Part shown: piece by piece, positions 45,313-52,992 of the stretch
Layout of the letters: the number at the start of each line of letters is the position of its first letter
How positions within the stretch are numbered: position 1 is the first letter of the stretch
Assembly: GCF_017168335.1 (NCBI RefSeq)
Contig: NZ_JABFAU010000003.1
Coordinates: 428,544-492,543 of the forward strand
DNA from: Rhodococcus sp. KRD162
GTDB taxonomy: Bacteria > Actinomycetota > Actinomycetes > Mycobacteriales > Mycobacteriaceae
Reading direction: 5' to 3'
Length of the DNA: 64,000 bases
The notes under the pieces: model-generated
Database searches by the model: none
What the model was told of the DNA's origin: nothing
The model's input: only the letters and a program-made list of their open reading frames with translations
Translations under genes and position numbers: made by a program

Positions 45313-46574
45313 GTGAACAACTCACCGGACGATCGAACGCCGATGGTCCTCGTCTCCGGGTGGACCGGAGCCATGGACGCGGTCGTGTCCTCGCTACTGA
45401 CGCCCGGGACCGTCGCAGTCCGCCACGACCTGAGCCGCGTCACCGAGGGCGTCGTGCGCCGCACACTGTCCGTGTCGGGTGAAAGCCCGCGCGAGACCAT
45501 CCTGGAACTGGCACACGGCTGTGTCTCGTGCACGCTCAGAGAGGACCTGCTGCCGCTGCTGCGCGCACTGTCCATGCGCAGCAACGTCCATCGCATCGTG
45601 CTCGCGATGGACCCCGCACTCGAACCCGAGGCACTGTGCTGGGCCGTCGAGAACGTCGTCGTGGCGGGCGTCGTCGGGCAGATCGACGGGCCGGCCGCCC
45701 GAGACGTTCGCATCGAGGCCGTGATCGGCTGTCTCGATGCCGCGACCTGGTTGGCCGACGCCACCGGAGACGATGCGCTGGCCGACCGCGGTGTCGTCGC
45801 CAGCGGTGACGACGATCGAACCGTCGCGCAGCTCGTCGTCGGGCAGGTCGACTACGCGACCGCGGTGTCGTCACCGCAGGACCCGATGTCGACGCGTGGG
45901 AGCGTGCCCGGCTCGCGGCCGTCCTCGCGCGGTTGGCACCCAACGCACCCGTCGTCTGGGTCTCGCAGGACTCGATGGTCGACGCGCCCGCGCTGCTCGC
46001 GTCCATTCCTTTCGACGCCCGGCGAGGTGAGATCACCGACGCCCACTCACCGCTGTTGCGCGGTGAGCCGCCGCTGACCGTCGACTGCGGGGTCGCGCTC
46101 GTCGAGTTCACCGCCACTCGGCCGTTCCACCCGGAGCGCCTGCACGAGGCCATCGACGTGTTGCTCGACGGCGTCGTCGCGGCGCGGGGCAGGGCGTGGG
46201 TTGCCACCCAGCCCGATGAGGCGCTCTGGATCGAATCTGCCGGTGGCGGACTACGAGTGGCGAGCGCCGGAAGGTGGCTTGCCGCAATGACTCCGGTGGA
46301 ACAGGACCGCGTCGATACCACCAGGCGAGCGATGGCCGCGCTGCGGTGGGACGAGCAGTTCGGCGATCGAGACACCTCCCTGGTGATCCTGGTGCATGCC
46401 GCCGACCCCAGCGAGATCGACCGAACCCTGCAGTGGGCGTTGGTATCCGACGACGACATGATCGACCCGTCGGCCTGGTCCTCCTGGACCGACCCGTTCG
46501 GCCAGTGGCACGAAGACCCCTGCGAGAGCAGCGAATCCCCGTACGCAGAACAATCTCGAGAGGCAACAGAATGA
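45313..46574 (+). pseudogene. CobW-like protein of the Zur regulon, interrupted by a one-base frameshift
   Basis: Homologous to the CobW-like protein Rv0106, divergent from rpmB in M. tuberculosis, a family I recall as involved in zinc-dependent ribosome hibernation. The N-terminal half is in one frame from GTG 45313 to about 45867 (AHGCVSCTLREDLLPLL, VGQVDYATAV). The rest continues in the -1 frame (DVDAWERARLAAVLARLAPN..., [44 protein letters not shown]) to the stop at 46572-46574. One missing base near 45866-45870 explains the break. Walker A is absent (SGWTGAM replaces SGFLGAGKT), as in Rv0106. Loss of function or an assembly error are both possible. The rpmE start overlaps the stop (ATGA). 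Confidence 0.82.
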
Positions 46575-46831
46575 AACCAGGCATCCATCCCGACTACCAC
46601 CCGGTCGTGTTCCAGGACTCGAGCACCGGCAACAAATTCCTCACCAGGTCCACCGTCACGTCCGCACGCGAGACCGAGTGGGAAGACGGCAACACCTACC
46701 CCCTGATCGTCGTCGATGTCTCCTCCGAATCGCACCCGTTCTGGACCGGAGCCGCACGCGTGATGGACACGCAGGGCCGCGTCGAGAAGTTCGAGAAGCG
46801 ATACGGCCGCCGAAGCCGAAAGGACGCCTGA
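46571..46831 (+). CDS. rpmE2: 50S ribosomal protein L31 type B, zinc-free
   Basis: 86 residues. L31B signature [20 protein letters not shown] and [26 protein letters not shown]. No Cys, unlike the zinc-binding type A. Its ATG overlaps the CobW-like stop by 4 bp, so if that frameshift is real, coupling of rpmE2 translation may be disturbed. Part of the Zur-type regulon with rpmF. Confidence 0.94.
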   Translation: MKPGIHPDYHPVVFQDSSTGNKFLTRSTVTSARETEWEDGNTYPLIVVDVSSESHPFWTGAARVMDTQGRVEKFEKRYGRRSRKDA

Positions 46832-46834
46832 ATC

Positions 46835-47002
46835 ATGGCTGTTCCGAAGAGAAAGATGTCGCGCTCGAACACCCGAAGCAGGCGGGCGCAGTGGAAGGCA
46901 GTCGCCCCCGATCTGGTGACGGTGCGTGTTCAGGGTCGAGAGTTCCGAGTGCCGCGCCGATTGGTCAAAGCGGTCCAGGCCGGGGTGTACGACCCCACCT
47001 GA
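46835..47002 (+). CDS. rpmF: 50S ribosomal protein L32, Cys-less form
   Basis: 55 residues starting [21 protein letters not shown], the universal L32 N-terminus. The usual zinc ribbon (CxxC...CxxC) is missing: the segment reads [23 protein letters not shown]. It is therefore another zinc-independent replacement protein, 3 bp after rpmE2. It is too short for a 60-residue ORF cut-off but is certainly coding. A long palindrome begins 3 bp after the stop. Confidence 0.93.
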   Translation: MAVPKRKMSRSNTRSRRAQWKAVAPDLVTVRVQGREFRVPRRLVKAVQAGVYDPT

Positions 47003-47004
47003 CC

Positions 47005-47054
47005 CCGTCGTGCGCCTTTTGCGTACCTGGAGGTGCGCAAAAGGCGCACGACGG
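47005..47054. repeat. 50-bp palindrome, family B, after rpmF
   Basis: A 24-bp stem with one T-G pair and a GG loop. Outer arms CCGTCGTGCGCCTTTTGCG (47005-47023) and its complement (47036-47054). No T-run. It follows the last gene of the Zur-type operon and stops 23 bp before the VIT1 gene start. Confidence 0.92.
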
Positions 47055-47077
47055 CTGGCGCCCGGTACGTTTGCTCG

Positions 47078-48142
47078 ATGGACGGAACGGAACCCTCGTC
47101 GAAGGACGTCAAGCGATGGCGGCAGTACCTCGCCGACGAGCGGGCGGAGGCCGCCGTCTATCGCGATCTGGCAGGTCGGCGTAGCGGCGAGGAACGCGAG
47201 ATTCTGCTCGCGCTCGCCGACGCGGAAGGCCGCCACGAACAGCATTGGCGAAATCTACTCGGCGATCGCGTCGGCATGCCACTCAAAGGCGACATTCGCA
47301 CCCGGATCCTCGGCGTACTGGCGCGACGCTTCGGATCGGTGTTCGTGCTTGCCCTCGCGCAACGCGCCGAGACCCGCTCGCCCTACGCGACCGACGCCGA
47401 TGCCACCGACGCGATGACGGCCGACGAGCAGATTCACGCCGAGGTGATCCGGGCACTGGCTGCCCGTGGACGTAATCGACTCTCGGGCACGTTCCGCGCC
47501 GCGGTATTCGGTGCCAACGACGGATTGGTGAGCAACCTCGCCCTGGTGCTCGGCATCAGCGGATCCGGAGTGTCCAACCAGATCGTGTTGGTCACCGGAC
47601 TCGCAGGTCTGCTCGCGGGTGCGCTGTCGATGGGAGCAGGCGAATACGTCTCGGTGCGTTCGCAACGCGAACTGCTCGAGGCCTCCTCGCCCGACAGTGC
47701 CGCCAATGAGGCCGTTCAACACCTCGATGTCGACGCCAACGAACTCGCCCTCGTCTACCGTGCTCGCGGAATGACCCACGAGGAAGCCGACGCCAAAGCC
47801 GCGGACGTCATTCGACTCCTGCCCGCCGTCGAGGAACCGGACACCGACATCGACGAGCACGAATCCATCGGAACCGGACTCGGTGCCGCCGCAGCGAGTT
47901 TCTGCTTCTTCGCCTCCGGTGCAGTCATCCCGGTGTTGCCGTACCTGTTCGGTCTCGAAGGCTATGTGGCCCTTGCCGTTGCCGCAGTACTCGTCGGACT
48001 GGCGCTGATCTGCACGGGTCTGATCGTCGGCCTGCTCAGTGGAGGACCACCGATCAAGCGCGCACTGCGACAACTCGCCATCGGTTACGGCGCGGCGGGG
48101 GCGACGTACCTGCTGGGTATGGCATTCGGTGGGGGAGTGTAG
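47078..48142 (+). CDS. ferritin-like / VIT1-type metal transporter
   Basis: 354 residues. The N-terminal 130 residues are a ferritin-like domain (ADERAEAAVYRDLA, ADAEGRHEQHWRNLL, TADEQIHAEVIRAL, giving E/H metal ligands). The C-terminal part is a VIT1/CCC1 domain with FGANDGLVSNLALVLG, SMGAGEYVSVRSQ and about five helices. Such fusions (Mbfa-type) export iron or manganese from the cytosol. Start at ATG 47078, with TACGTT six bases upstream suggesting a leaderless transcript. No IdeR box was seen. Confidence 0.88.
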   Translation: MDGTEPSSKDVKRWRQYLADERAEAAVYRDLAGRRSGEEREILLALADAEGRHEQHWRNLLGDRVGMPLKGDIRTRILGVLARRFGSVFVLALAQRAETRSPYATDADATDAMTADEQIHAEVIRALAARGRNRLSGTFRAAVFGANDGLVSNLALVLGISGSGVSNQIVLVTGLAGLLAGALSMGAGEYVSVRSQRELLEASSPDSAANEAVQHLDVDANELALVYRARGMTHEEADAKAADVIRLLPAVEEPDTDIDEHESIGTGLGAAAASFCFFASGAVIPVLPYLFGLEGYVALAVAAVLVGLALICTGLIVGLLSGGPPIKRALRQLAIGYGAAGATYLLGMAFGGGV

Positions 48143-48462
48143 GTCCCGGCTGATGGGCGAGATTGCGCACTATCGGGCCTCATCGACGGAATCTTGTCCT
48201 CACAGCCCACCTATGTGCATTCAGTCCCATCCCCGGCTTTCCGAGTAATTCGCTCGCGTGGACGATGCATCGATCGATAGGGTCGTCGTCATGCACGCAA
48301 CCGTTCTGTCTGGTTCCGCTCTCGACACGAGAGCCGGTATGAGCCTTGTGCTGCGCGCGTATTCACCGGAGCGATGTGCCCCTCTCTGCGGCAAACAAGC
48401 TCCGCTCGTGAATCGACCCATCGAATAGCGCCCTCTTGTGTAAGGGGGCAGGAAGGAACATC
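48143..48462. other. 320-bp intergenic region upstream of rtcB
   Basis: No gene supported. It contains two possible RNA hairpins: GCTCTCG-ACA-CGAGAGC (48318-48334) and, just before the rtcB ribosome-binding site, a six-pair GCCCTC/GGGGGC stem (48430-48450 region). A promoter could not be assigned. Confidence 0.45.
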
Positions 48463-49644
48463 ATGCCCCCGAACAGGGTGGGCTTGCATTTGCTCAATTG
48501 GGCTTCTCAGCTCGAGGACAAGACGCTCGAGCAGGCTCGCGAAACAGCGTCGATGCCGTTCGTGCATCCGCACGTCGCCCTGATGCCCGACGCTCACAGC
48601 GGTATGGGAAGCGCCGTAGGAACAGTGATTCCTACGCTGGGCGCTGTTATTCCGGCGGCCGTCGGTGTCGATATCGGCTGCGGAATGATCGGCGTCCGAA
48701 CGGAATTCACTTTCGGCGACATCGACGGACGGAACCTGAAGGATCTTCGAGTCGCAGTCGAGGCCAGTATCCCGCTCTCGCCCGGCAACTACAACGTAGG
48801 TGTCGATCGATGGCAGTTCACCACGCCCAAGCTGGTCGAACTCGAGGAGTTGGCGGCGAAGGACGGCGTCGATCTGAAGCATTCGCCGCAATGGCGCGAG
48901 CAGCTCGGTTCATTAGGCGGCGGCAATCATTTTATCGAGTTGTGCCTGGACGAGACCGATCGTGTGTGGCTGTTTCTGCACAGCGGGTCGAGAGGCGTGG
49001 GCAACAAGATTGCCAAGAAACACATCGCAATTGCGCAGCGTTTGTGTGCGCAGTGGTGGATCTCGTTGCCGAACAAGGACTTGGCCTACTTGCCCGAGAG
49101 TGCACCGGAATTCGGACGATACATCCGAGATCTGAAGTGGGCCCAACGTTTCGCTTACCTGAACCGGGCCGAGATGATGGACCGGTTCGGCGCGGTATTT
49201 GCCGGATGGATGGGATCCGACGACCATCGCGAGGTCGAGCGGATCAATTGCCATCACAATTACACGGTGAAGGAAACGCACGCGCACAAGGACGTGTGGC
49301 TCACCCGTAAAGGTGCAGTGGACGCACATGAGGGTGTCAGGGCGATCATTCCCGGATCAATGGGAACGCGCTCGTACGTGGTGGTCGGCAAGGGTTCCAA
49401 GGCCGGCCTGTGCTCGGCTCCTCACGGTGCCGGTCGGCAGTTCTCGAGGACCGAGGCCAGGAAGCGGTTCACCCACGAGAACCTGCAGGAGCGCATGAAG
49501 GGGATCGAGTTCCGGGACAGTGCAGACTTCATCGACGAGATTCCCGATGCCTACAAGTCCATCGATGTCGTGATGGAGGACGCCCGCGACCTGGTGAGCA
49601 TCGAGCACGAGCTGCGGCAGATCCTCAACGTCAAGGGAACCTGA
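48463..49644 (+). CDS. rtcB: RtcB family RNA ligase
   Basis: 393 residues, the shorter RtcB type. RtcB joins RNA 2',3'-cyclic phosphate (or 3'-phosphate) to 5'-OH ends with GTP and Mn2+. Motifs: VALMPDAHSGMGSAVGTV, VGVDIGCGMIGVRTE (metal-binding Cys), GSLGGGNHFIEL, LHSGSRGVGNKIAKKH, NCHHNYTVKE and the guanylylation region GSMGTRSYVVVGKG. GGAAGGA precedes the ATG. No archease, RtcA or RtcR gene adjoins, so its trigger and substrate (tRNA or rRNA repair) are unknown. Confidence 0.93.
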   Translation: MPPNRVGLHLLNWASQLEDKTLEQARETASMPFVHPHVALMPDAHSGMGSAVGTVIPTLGAVIPAAVGVDIGCGMIGVRTEFTFGDIDGRNLKDLRVAVEASIPLSPGNYNVGVDRWQFTTPKLVELEELAAKDGVDLKHSPQWREQLGSLGGGNHFIELCLDETDRVWLFLHSGSRGVGNKIAKKHIAIAQRLCAQWWISLPNKDLAYLPESAPEFGRYIRDLKWAQRFAYLNRAEMMDRFGAVFAGWMGSDDHREVERINCHHNYTVKETHAHKDVWLTRKGAVDAHEGVRAIIPGSMGTRSYVVVGKGSKAGLCSAPHGAGRQFSRTEARKRFTHENLQERMKGIEFRDSADFIDEIPDAYKSIDVVMEDARDLVSIEHELRQILNVKGT

Positions 49645-49655
49645 GCTCTCGCGTC

Positions 49656-49692
49656 GTGCGTGGAACTTCGTAGCTCACGAAGTTCCACGCAC
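49656..49692. repeat. 37-bp palindrome between convergent rtcB and DedA genes
   Basis: Perfect 16-bp arms (GTGCGTGGAACTTCGT at 49656-49671; complement at 49677-49692) with a 5-bp loop. The right arm encodes the last residues of the DedA protein and its stop lies at the loop edge. The CGAAGTT core is shared with family A elements. Confidence 0.9.
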
Positions 49693-50295
49693 ATAGACCG
49701 TGCGGCGAGCCACATGCTTGCTGCCGAGGAGAAGGGCACCTATTGCGGCGACGATCGTTGCCACCGCGAGAGCACCGTAGCTGATGAGGTAGGGCAGAGA
49801 TGCTGCCGCCAGGTATCCGAGCGTGACTTCTGCTGTCGCCCAGACGAATGCGGCGGCTGCGCTGTACAGTGCAATGCCCACGTAGGGGACGCCCACCACG
49901 GCGGTGAGGTGGGGCGTCACGGTCCGTACGACCGGGATGAATCGACCGAAAAAGACGGCGCGACCGCCGTGTTGTGCAATTGCGTTCTCTGCGCGCCGTC
50001 TGACGGCATCGGGGATTCTGCCCATCAGCTTCTGCACCCGTGGTTGTCCGCCGATGGTGTGGCCGGTGCGGTGCCCGAGGAAATCTCCGATGACGACGGC
50101 TGCCGCTGCGACAATCACGACAACCACCGGATTCACGAGTCCGGCACTACCCATTGCGCCCGCAGTGACGAGCACGGTGAAGGTGGGCACGAATGCGCCG
50201 ATCAGAAGTACTGATTCCGCCAACACCAGCAGTGCGATCAAGGCATAGGCCCCGACGGGAGGAACTTGGGAGAGCATTCCCACGATGTCGATCAT
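49675..50295 (-). CDS. DedA-family membrane protein
   Basis: 206 residues, four to five membrane helices. DedA/SNARE-associated signatures: LIGAFVPTFTVLVTAGAMG, VIGDFLGHRTGHTIG, FFGRFIPVVRTVTPHLTAVVG (the conserved F-x-R-x(2)-P-x-R) and WATAEVTLGYLAA. DedA proteins act in membrane homeostasis and lipid-carrier recycling. The ATG overlaps the upstream methyltransferase stop (ATGA). The final residues (VRGTS) are encoded by an arm of the 49656-49692 palindrome. Confidence 0.9.
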   Translation of the reverse strand: MIDIVGMLSQVPPVGAYALIALLVLAESVLLIGAFVPTFTVLVTAGAMGSAGLVNPVVVVIVAAAAVVIGDFLGHRTGHTIGGQPRVQKLMGRIPDAVRRRAENAIAQHGGRAVFFGRFIPVVRTVTPHLTAVVGVPYVGIALYSAAAAFVWATAEVTLGYLAAASLPYLISYGALAVATIVAAIGALLLGSKHVARRTVYVRGTS

Positions 50296-50966
50296 GACTC
50301 GATGCCCCTCAGGTGCCATACGTGTGCGGCAGGCATGTTCGCCCAGACCGTGCGCCTTGTTGCTTCGAATCCTTGGCGGTATCGGGCCAACGCCTCTTCC
50401 ACGGCTCGGTGCCTGAGAGCGTCCGATCTGGAGGCCGTGAGCGAGCGAATTCGGCGGGTACCGAGGTACGAGAAGTACGTGAGCGAACCCTCGGGTGTGA
50501 GTAGATCCTGGTAGCGGTCGACTATCGTCTCGACGAGATTCGGCTCGAAGTTCGCGAACGGGAGACCGGAAACGATCAGATCGTAGGCGAAGGTGCTGTG
50601 CAGCAATTCGATTCGAGCACAGCGCACTCGGATGCGCGGCCCGCCCTCGAGGTGCGTACGAGCGTAGACAGCCTGCAGTTCTGCCGCAAAGCGTGGATTG
50701 GACTCCACGATATCGAGTCGATCAGCAGCGCCCAGGCGGTCGACCAGTGCCGCGGTCACCGCGCCTGTTCCCGCGCCCACTTCGAGCACGGTGCGTGGAG
50801 TGCGATGCAGTTCCACGGGTGCACTCAGTGCGCGCGCCAGAGCAGCACTGCTGGGGGCGACGGCTCCGACCTCACGAAAATTGCCCAGAGCCTCGCGCAG
50901 AAAGAATGCTGACGGGGAGTGGTGCTGTCGTGGTGGGTGGGTGAAACTCGGTCCGACTGTGTCCAT
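50292..50966 (-). CDS. SAM-dependent methyltransferase (PmtA/KsgA-like class I)
   Basis: 224 residues. SAM motif I VLEVGAGTGAVTAAL, then a DIVESNPRFAAEL acidic loop and the SGLPFANF motif typical of N6-adenine rRNA or phospholipid N-methyltransferases (N/S-x-P-F/Y). Phosphatidylethanolamine N-methyltransferase of the PmtA type is a reasonable guess given co-translation with a DedA protein. Start ATG 50966 with TAGCTT seven bases upstream (leaderless). Divergent from the histidine kinase. Confidence 0.8.
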   Translation of the reverse strand: MDTVGPSFTHPPRQHHSPSAFFLREALGNFREVGAVAPSSAALARALSAPVELHRTPRTVLEVGAGTGAVTAALVDRLGAADRLDIVESNPRFAAELQAVYARTHLEGGPRIRVRCARIELLHSTFAYDLIVSGLPFANFEPNLVETIVDRYQDLLTPEGSLTYFSYLGTRRIRSLTASRSDALRHRAVEEALARYRQGFEATRRTVWANMPAAHVWHLRGIES

Positions 50967-51048
50967 GTCTTTAAAGCTATGGACGATGCGAACCGTATGA
51001 ATCGGCCGTTCGGCGACGGTGACCACCTACGAAAGTTGGGGGTGTGCC

Positions 51049-52239
51049 GTGCCTTTGGTACGAGGCGTCGTCGGTGTCAGGGCGACTACGCTCGATCAGG
51101 TGAGGTGGTGGACGCGGGAGCGAGCAAGAGCACTGGCCTGGCTGCTGGCGGTCGTCGTGCTGACGGCAGTGACCGTGCAGAACAGCATAATTTTCGCGGC
51201 CGACGGATTCGGAACTCCCGCGATCGTGGTTGCGCTCGGATGCGGAGTCGTCCTGGCGATCCGCAGGCTTCCATGGTTCGTCGGTCCCGCTGTTGTGGCG
51301 GTGTGCACGGTGGTGTTCGGACCGTTGCTGATGCCGCTGTTCGCTCTGTGCCTGTTCGACTTGGCGGTTCGTCAACGCGCCATGATTGCCGTTCTCTCTG
51401 CGGGTCTGGTGTTCGCGGCATTGGCGGTGATCCCCTCGCCTGCGCCGCTCGGGCCGCAGTCGGTATTCGGCTCGGTGTTCGCGTTGGCGCTCGTCACCGC
51501 GGCCGGGATGTTGATCGCGAGCCGGCGGGAGGGGATCGCGTCGTTGAACGCAGAGGTCGAGCGGTTGCGTCTCGAGCGCAGAGTGGGCGAGGAACGTGCG
51601 CGTGCGAGTGAACGTGCGCGAATAGCAACCGAGATGCACGACGTGCTCGCGCATCGGTTGAGCATGATAGCGCTGCACACCGGCGTGCTGGAGTCGAAGG
51701 TCGATGGGTTGCCCGATGCAATCGGAGATCGACTCCGGCTGCTGCGAACTGCGTCTACCGACGCGTTGACCGACTTGCGTGATGTGCTGGGCGTGCTCCA
51801 CGACACTGCCGACGACGACCCGCATCGCCCCGTCGTGATCGACATCGCCGAGCTGATAGGCGACGCCAGAGCGTCGGGACAGCACGTCGAATTCGCTGTG
51901 GACGGATCTGCCGTCGACGTTCCGACGGCTCAAGGGTTGGCGGTGCAACGAGTGGTGCAGGAAGGCCTGACGAATGTGCGCAAGCATGCCGGTGGAGCGT
52001 CGACGACCGTGCGGATCGAATATTGCAGACCGACCACGAAGGTCACGGTGGAGAACTCAGCGGGAGAGTCGTTGGGGCGTAGGACCGAGTCCGGTTTCGG
52101 GTTGGTGGGTTTGCGAGAACGGGTGCGGGCACTCGGGGGAACCTTCGAGGCCGGCGCGAACGCATCGGGTGGATGGTGCGTCGAGGCGGTCTTCCCTGCA
52201 GTGGAGCGAGAGCATCACGAGCGACAGGACATCGAGTAG
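51049..52239 (+). CDS. NarL/DesK-type sensor histidine kinase
   Basis: 396 residues from GTG 51049 (GGGGG seven bases upstream); GTG 51019 is an alternative with a poorer context. Five or six membrane helices in the first 150 residues form the sensor, then a coiled coil (NAEVERLRLERRVGEE), the HisKA_3 motif MHDVLAHRLSMIALH with the phospho-acceptor His, and an ATPase domain with NVRKHA and GFGLVGLRERV. Partner of the response regulator that begins directly after the stop. Signal unknown. Confidence 0.9.
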   Translation: MPLVRGVVGVRATTLDQVRWWTRERARALAWLLAVVVLTAVTVQNSIIFAADGFGTPAIVVALGCGVVLAIRRLPWFVGPAVVAVCTVVFGPLLMPLFALCLFDLAVRQRAMIAVLSAGLVFAALAVIPSPAPLGPQSVFGSVFALALVTAAGMLIASRREGIASLNAEVERLRLERRVGEERARASERARIATEMHDVLAHRLSMIALHTGVLESKVDGLPDAIGDRLRLLRTASTDALTDLRDVLGVLHDTADDDPHRPVVIDIAELIGDARASGQHVEFAVDGSAVDVPTAQGLAVQRVVQEGLTNVRKHAGGASTTVRIEYCRPTTKVTVENSAGESLGRRTESGFGLVGLRERVRALGGTFEAGANASGGWCVEAVFPAVEREHHERQDIE

Positions 52240-52884
52240 ATGATTCGGGTGATGATCGTCGACGACGATGCGTTGGTCAGGTTGGGACTGGCGGACCTGC
52301 TCGCGGACGAGCCGGGCATGGAGGTCGTCGCGCAGGCGGGTGACGGTATCGACGCGATCGAGCAAGCGAGAGCACATCGGGTCGATGTTGCACTGGTCGA
52401 CATTCGGATGCCTCGAATGGACGGTATCGCCGCCATTGCAGAGTTGCTGAAGCTGCCCCATCCGCCGAAGGTGATCACGCTGACCACGTTCGATCTCGGG
52501 GAGTACGTCTACGAGGCCATCGCCGCGGGTGCAGACGGGTTCCTCCTCAAGGACACCGCCCCGCGCGAGATCGTTCGAGCGGTGCACGTCGTCGCGTCGG
52601 GTTCGGCGATGTTGCATCCCAGTGCGGCGCGGGCGCTGATCGATCGCTACCACCACACCGACCGCTCGGCGGCCACCGCTGCTCGCGCTCGGATAGAGGC
52701 ATTGACGCCACGAGAACGAGATGTGTTGGCTCTCTTGGCGGAAGGAGACACAAATGCTGACATTGCTACTGCATTGAGCATGCGTGAGAGCACGGTCAAA
52801 TCGCATGTCAGCAGAATCTTGGCGGCGTTGGACGCGGCCAATCGCGTTCAGGCCGCGCTCATTGCGCGGGATGCTCGAGACTGA
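52240..52884 (+). CDS. NarL/LuxR-family response regulator
   Basis: 214 residues. Receiver domain with VMIVDDDALVRLG, phospho-Asp in ALVDIRMPRMDG, Thr in LTTF and Lys in FLLKDTAP. The C-terminal LuxR helix-turn-helix is LTPRERDVLALLAEGDTNADIATALSMRESTVKSHVSRIL. The ATG follows the kinase stop without a gap. Targets not evident; such pairs often regulate a neighbouring transporter, but none adjoins. Confidence 0.92.
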   Translation: MIRVMIVDDDALVRLGLADLLADEPGMEVVAQAGDGIDAIEQARAHRVDVALVDIRMPRMDGIAAIAELLKLPHPPKVITLTTFDLGEYVYEAIAAGADGFLLKDTAPREIVRAVHVVASGSAMLHPSAARALIDRYHHTDRSAATAARARIEALTPRERDVLALLAEGDTNADIATALSMRESTVKSHVSRILAALDAANRVQAALIARDARD

Positions 52885-52918
52885 TCGTTCAGGCCGATTC
52901 GTCCCGTTGTGTGGTGGG

Positions 52919-52951
52919 GTTCGCCAGTTGTTCACCTCCGTGTTTCGTTGC
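52919..52951 (+). promoter_or_regulatory. PHO-box-like direct repeats upstream of the phosphatase gene
   Basis: Three consecutive 11-nt units, GTTCGCCAGTT, GTTCACCTCCG and TGTTTCGTTGC, match the Streptomyces PhoP direct-repeat pattern GTTCACC-N4 in the first two and partly in the third. Located 41-74 bp upstream of the Tat-exported phosphatase gene. Confidence 0.6.
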
Positions 52952-52992
52952 TGCAATCAACTAAATCCCCATCCGGGGCAGCATCAGGTTTC

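Noticed and set aside
50967..51026. Longer start for the methyltransferase
   Set aside because: It would overlap the divergent kinase frame and adds no family residues; the leaderless -10 fits ATG 50966.
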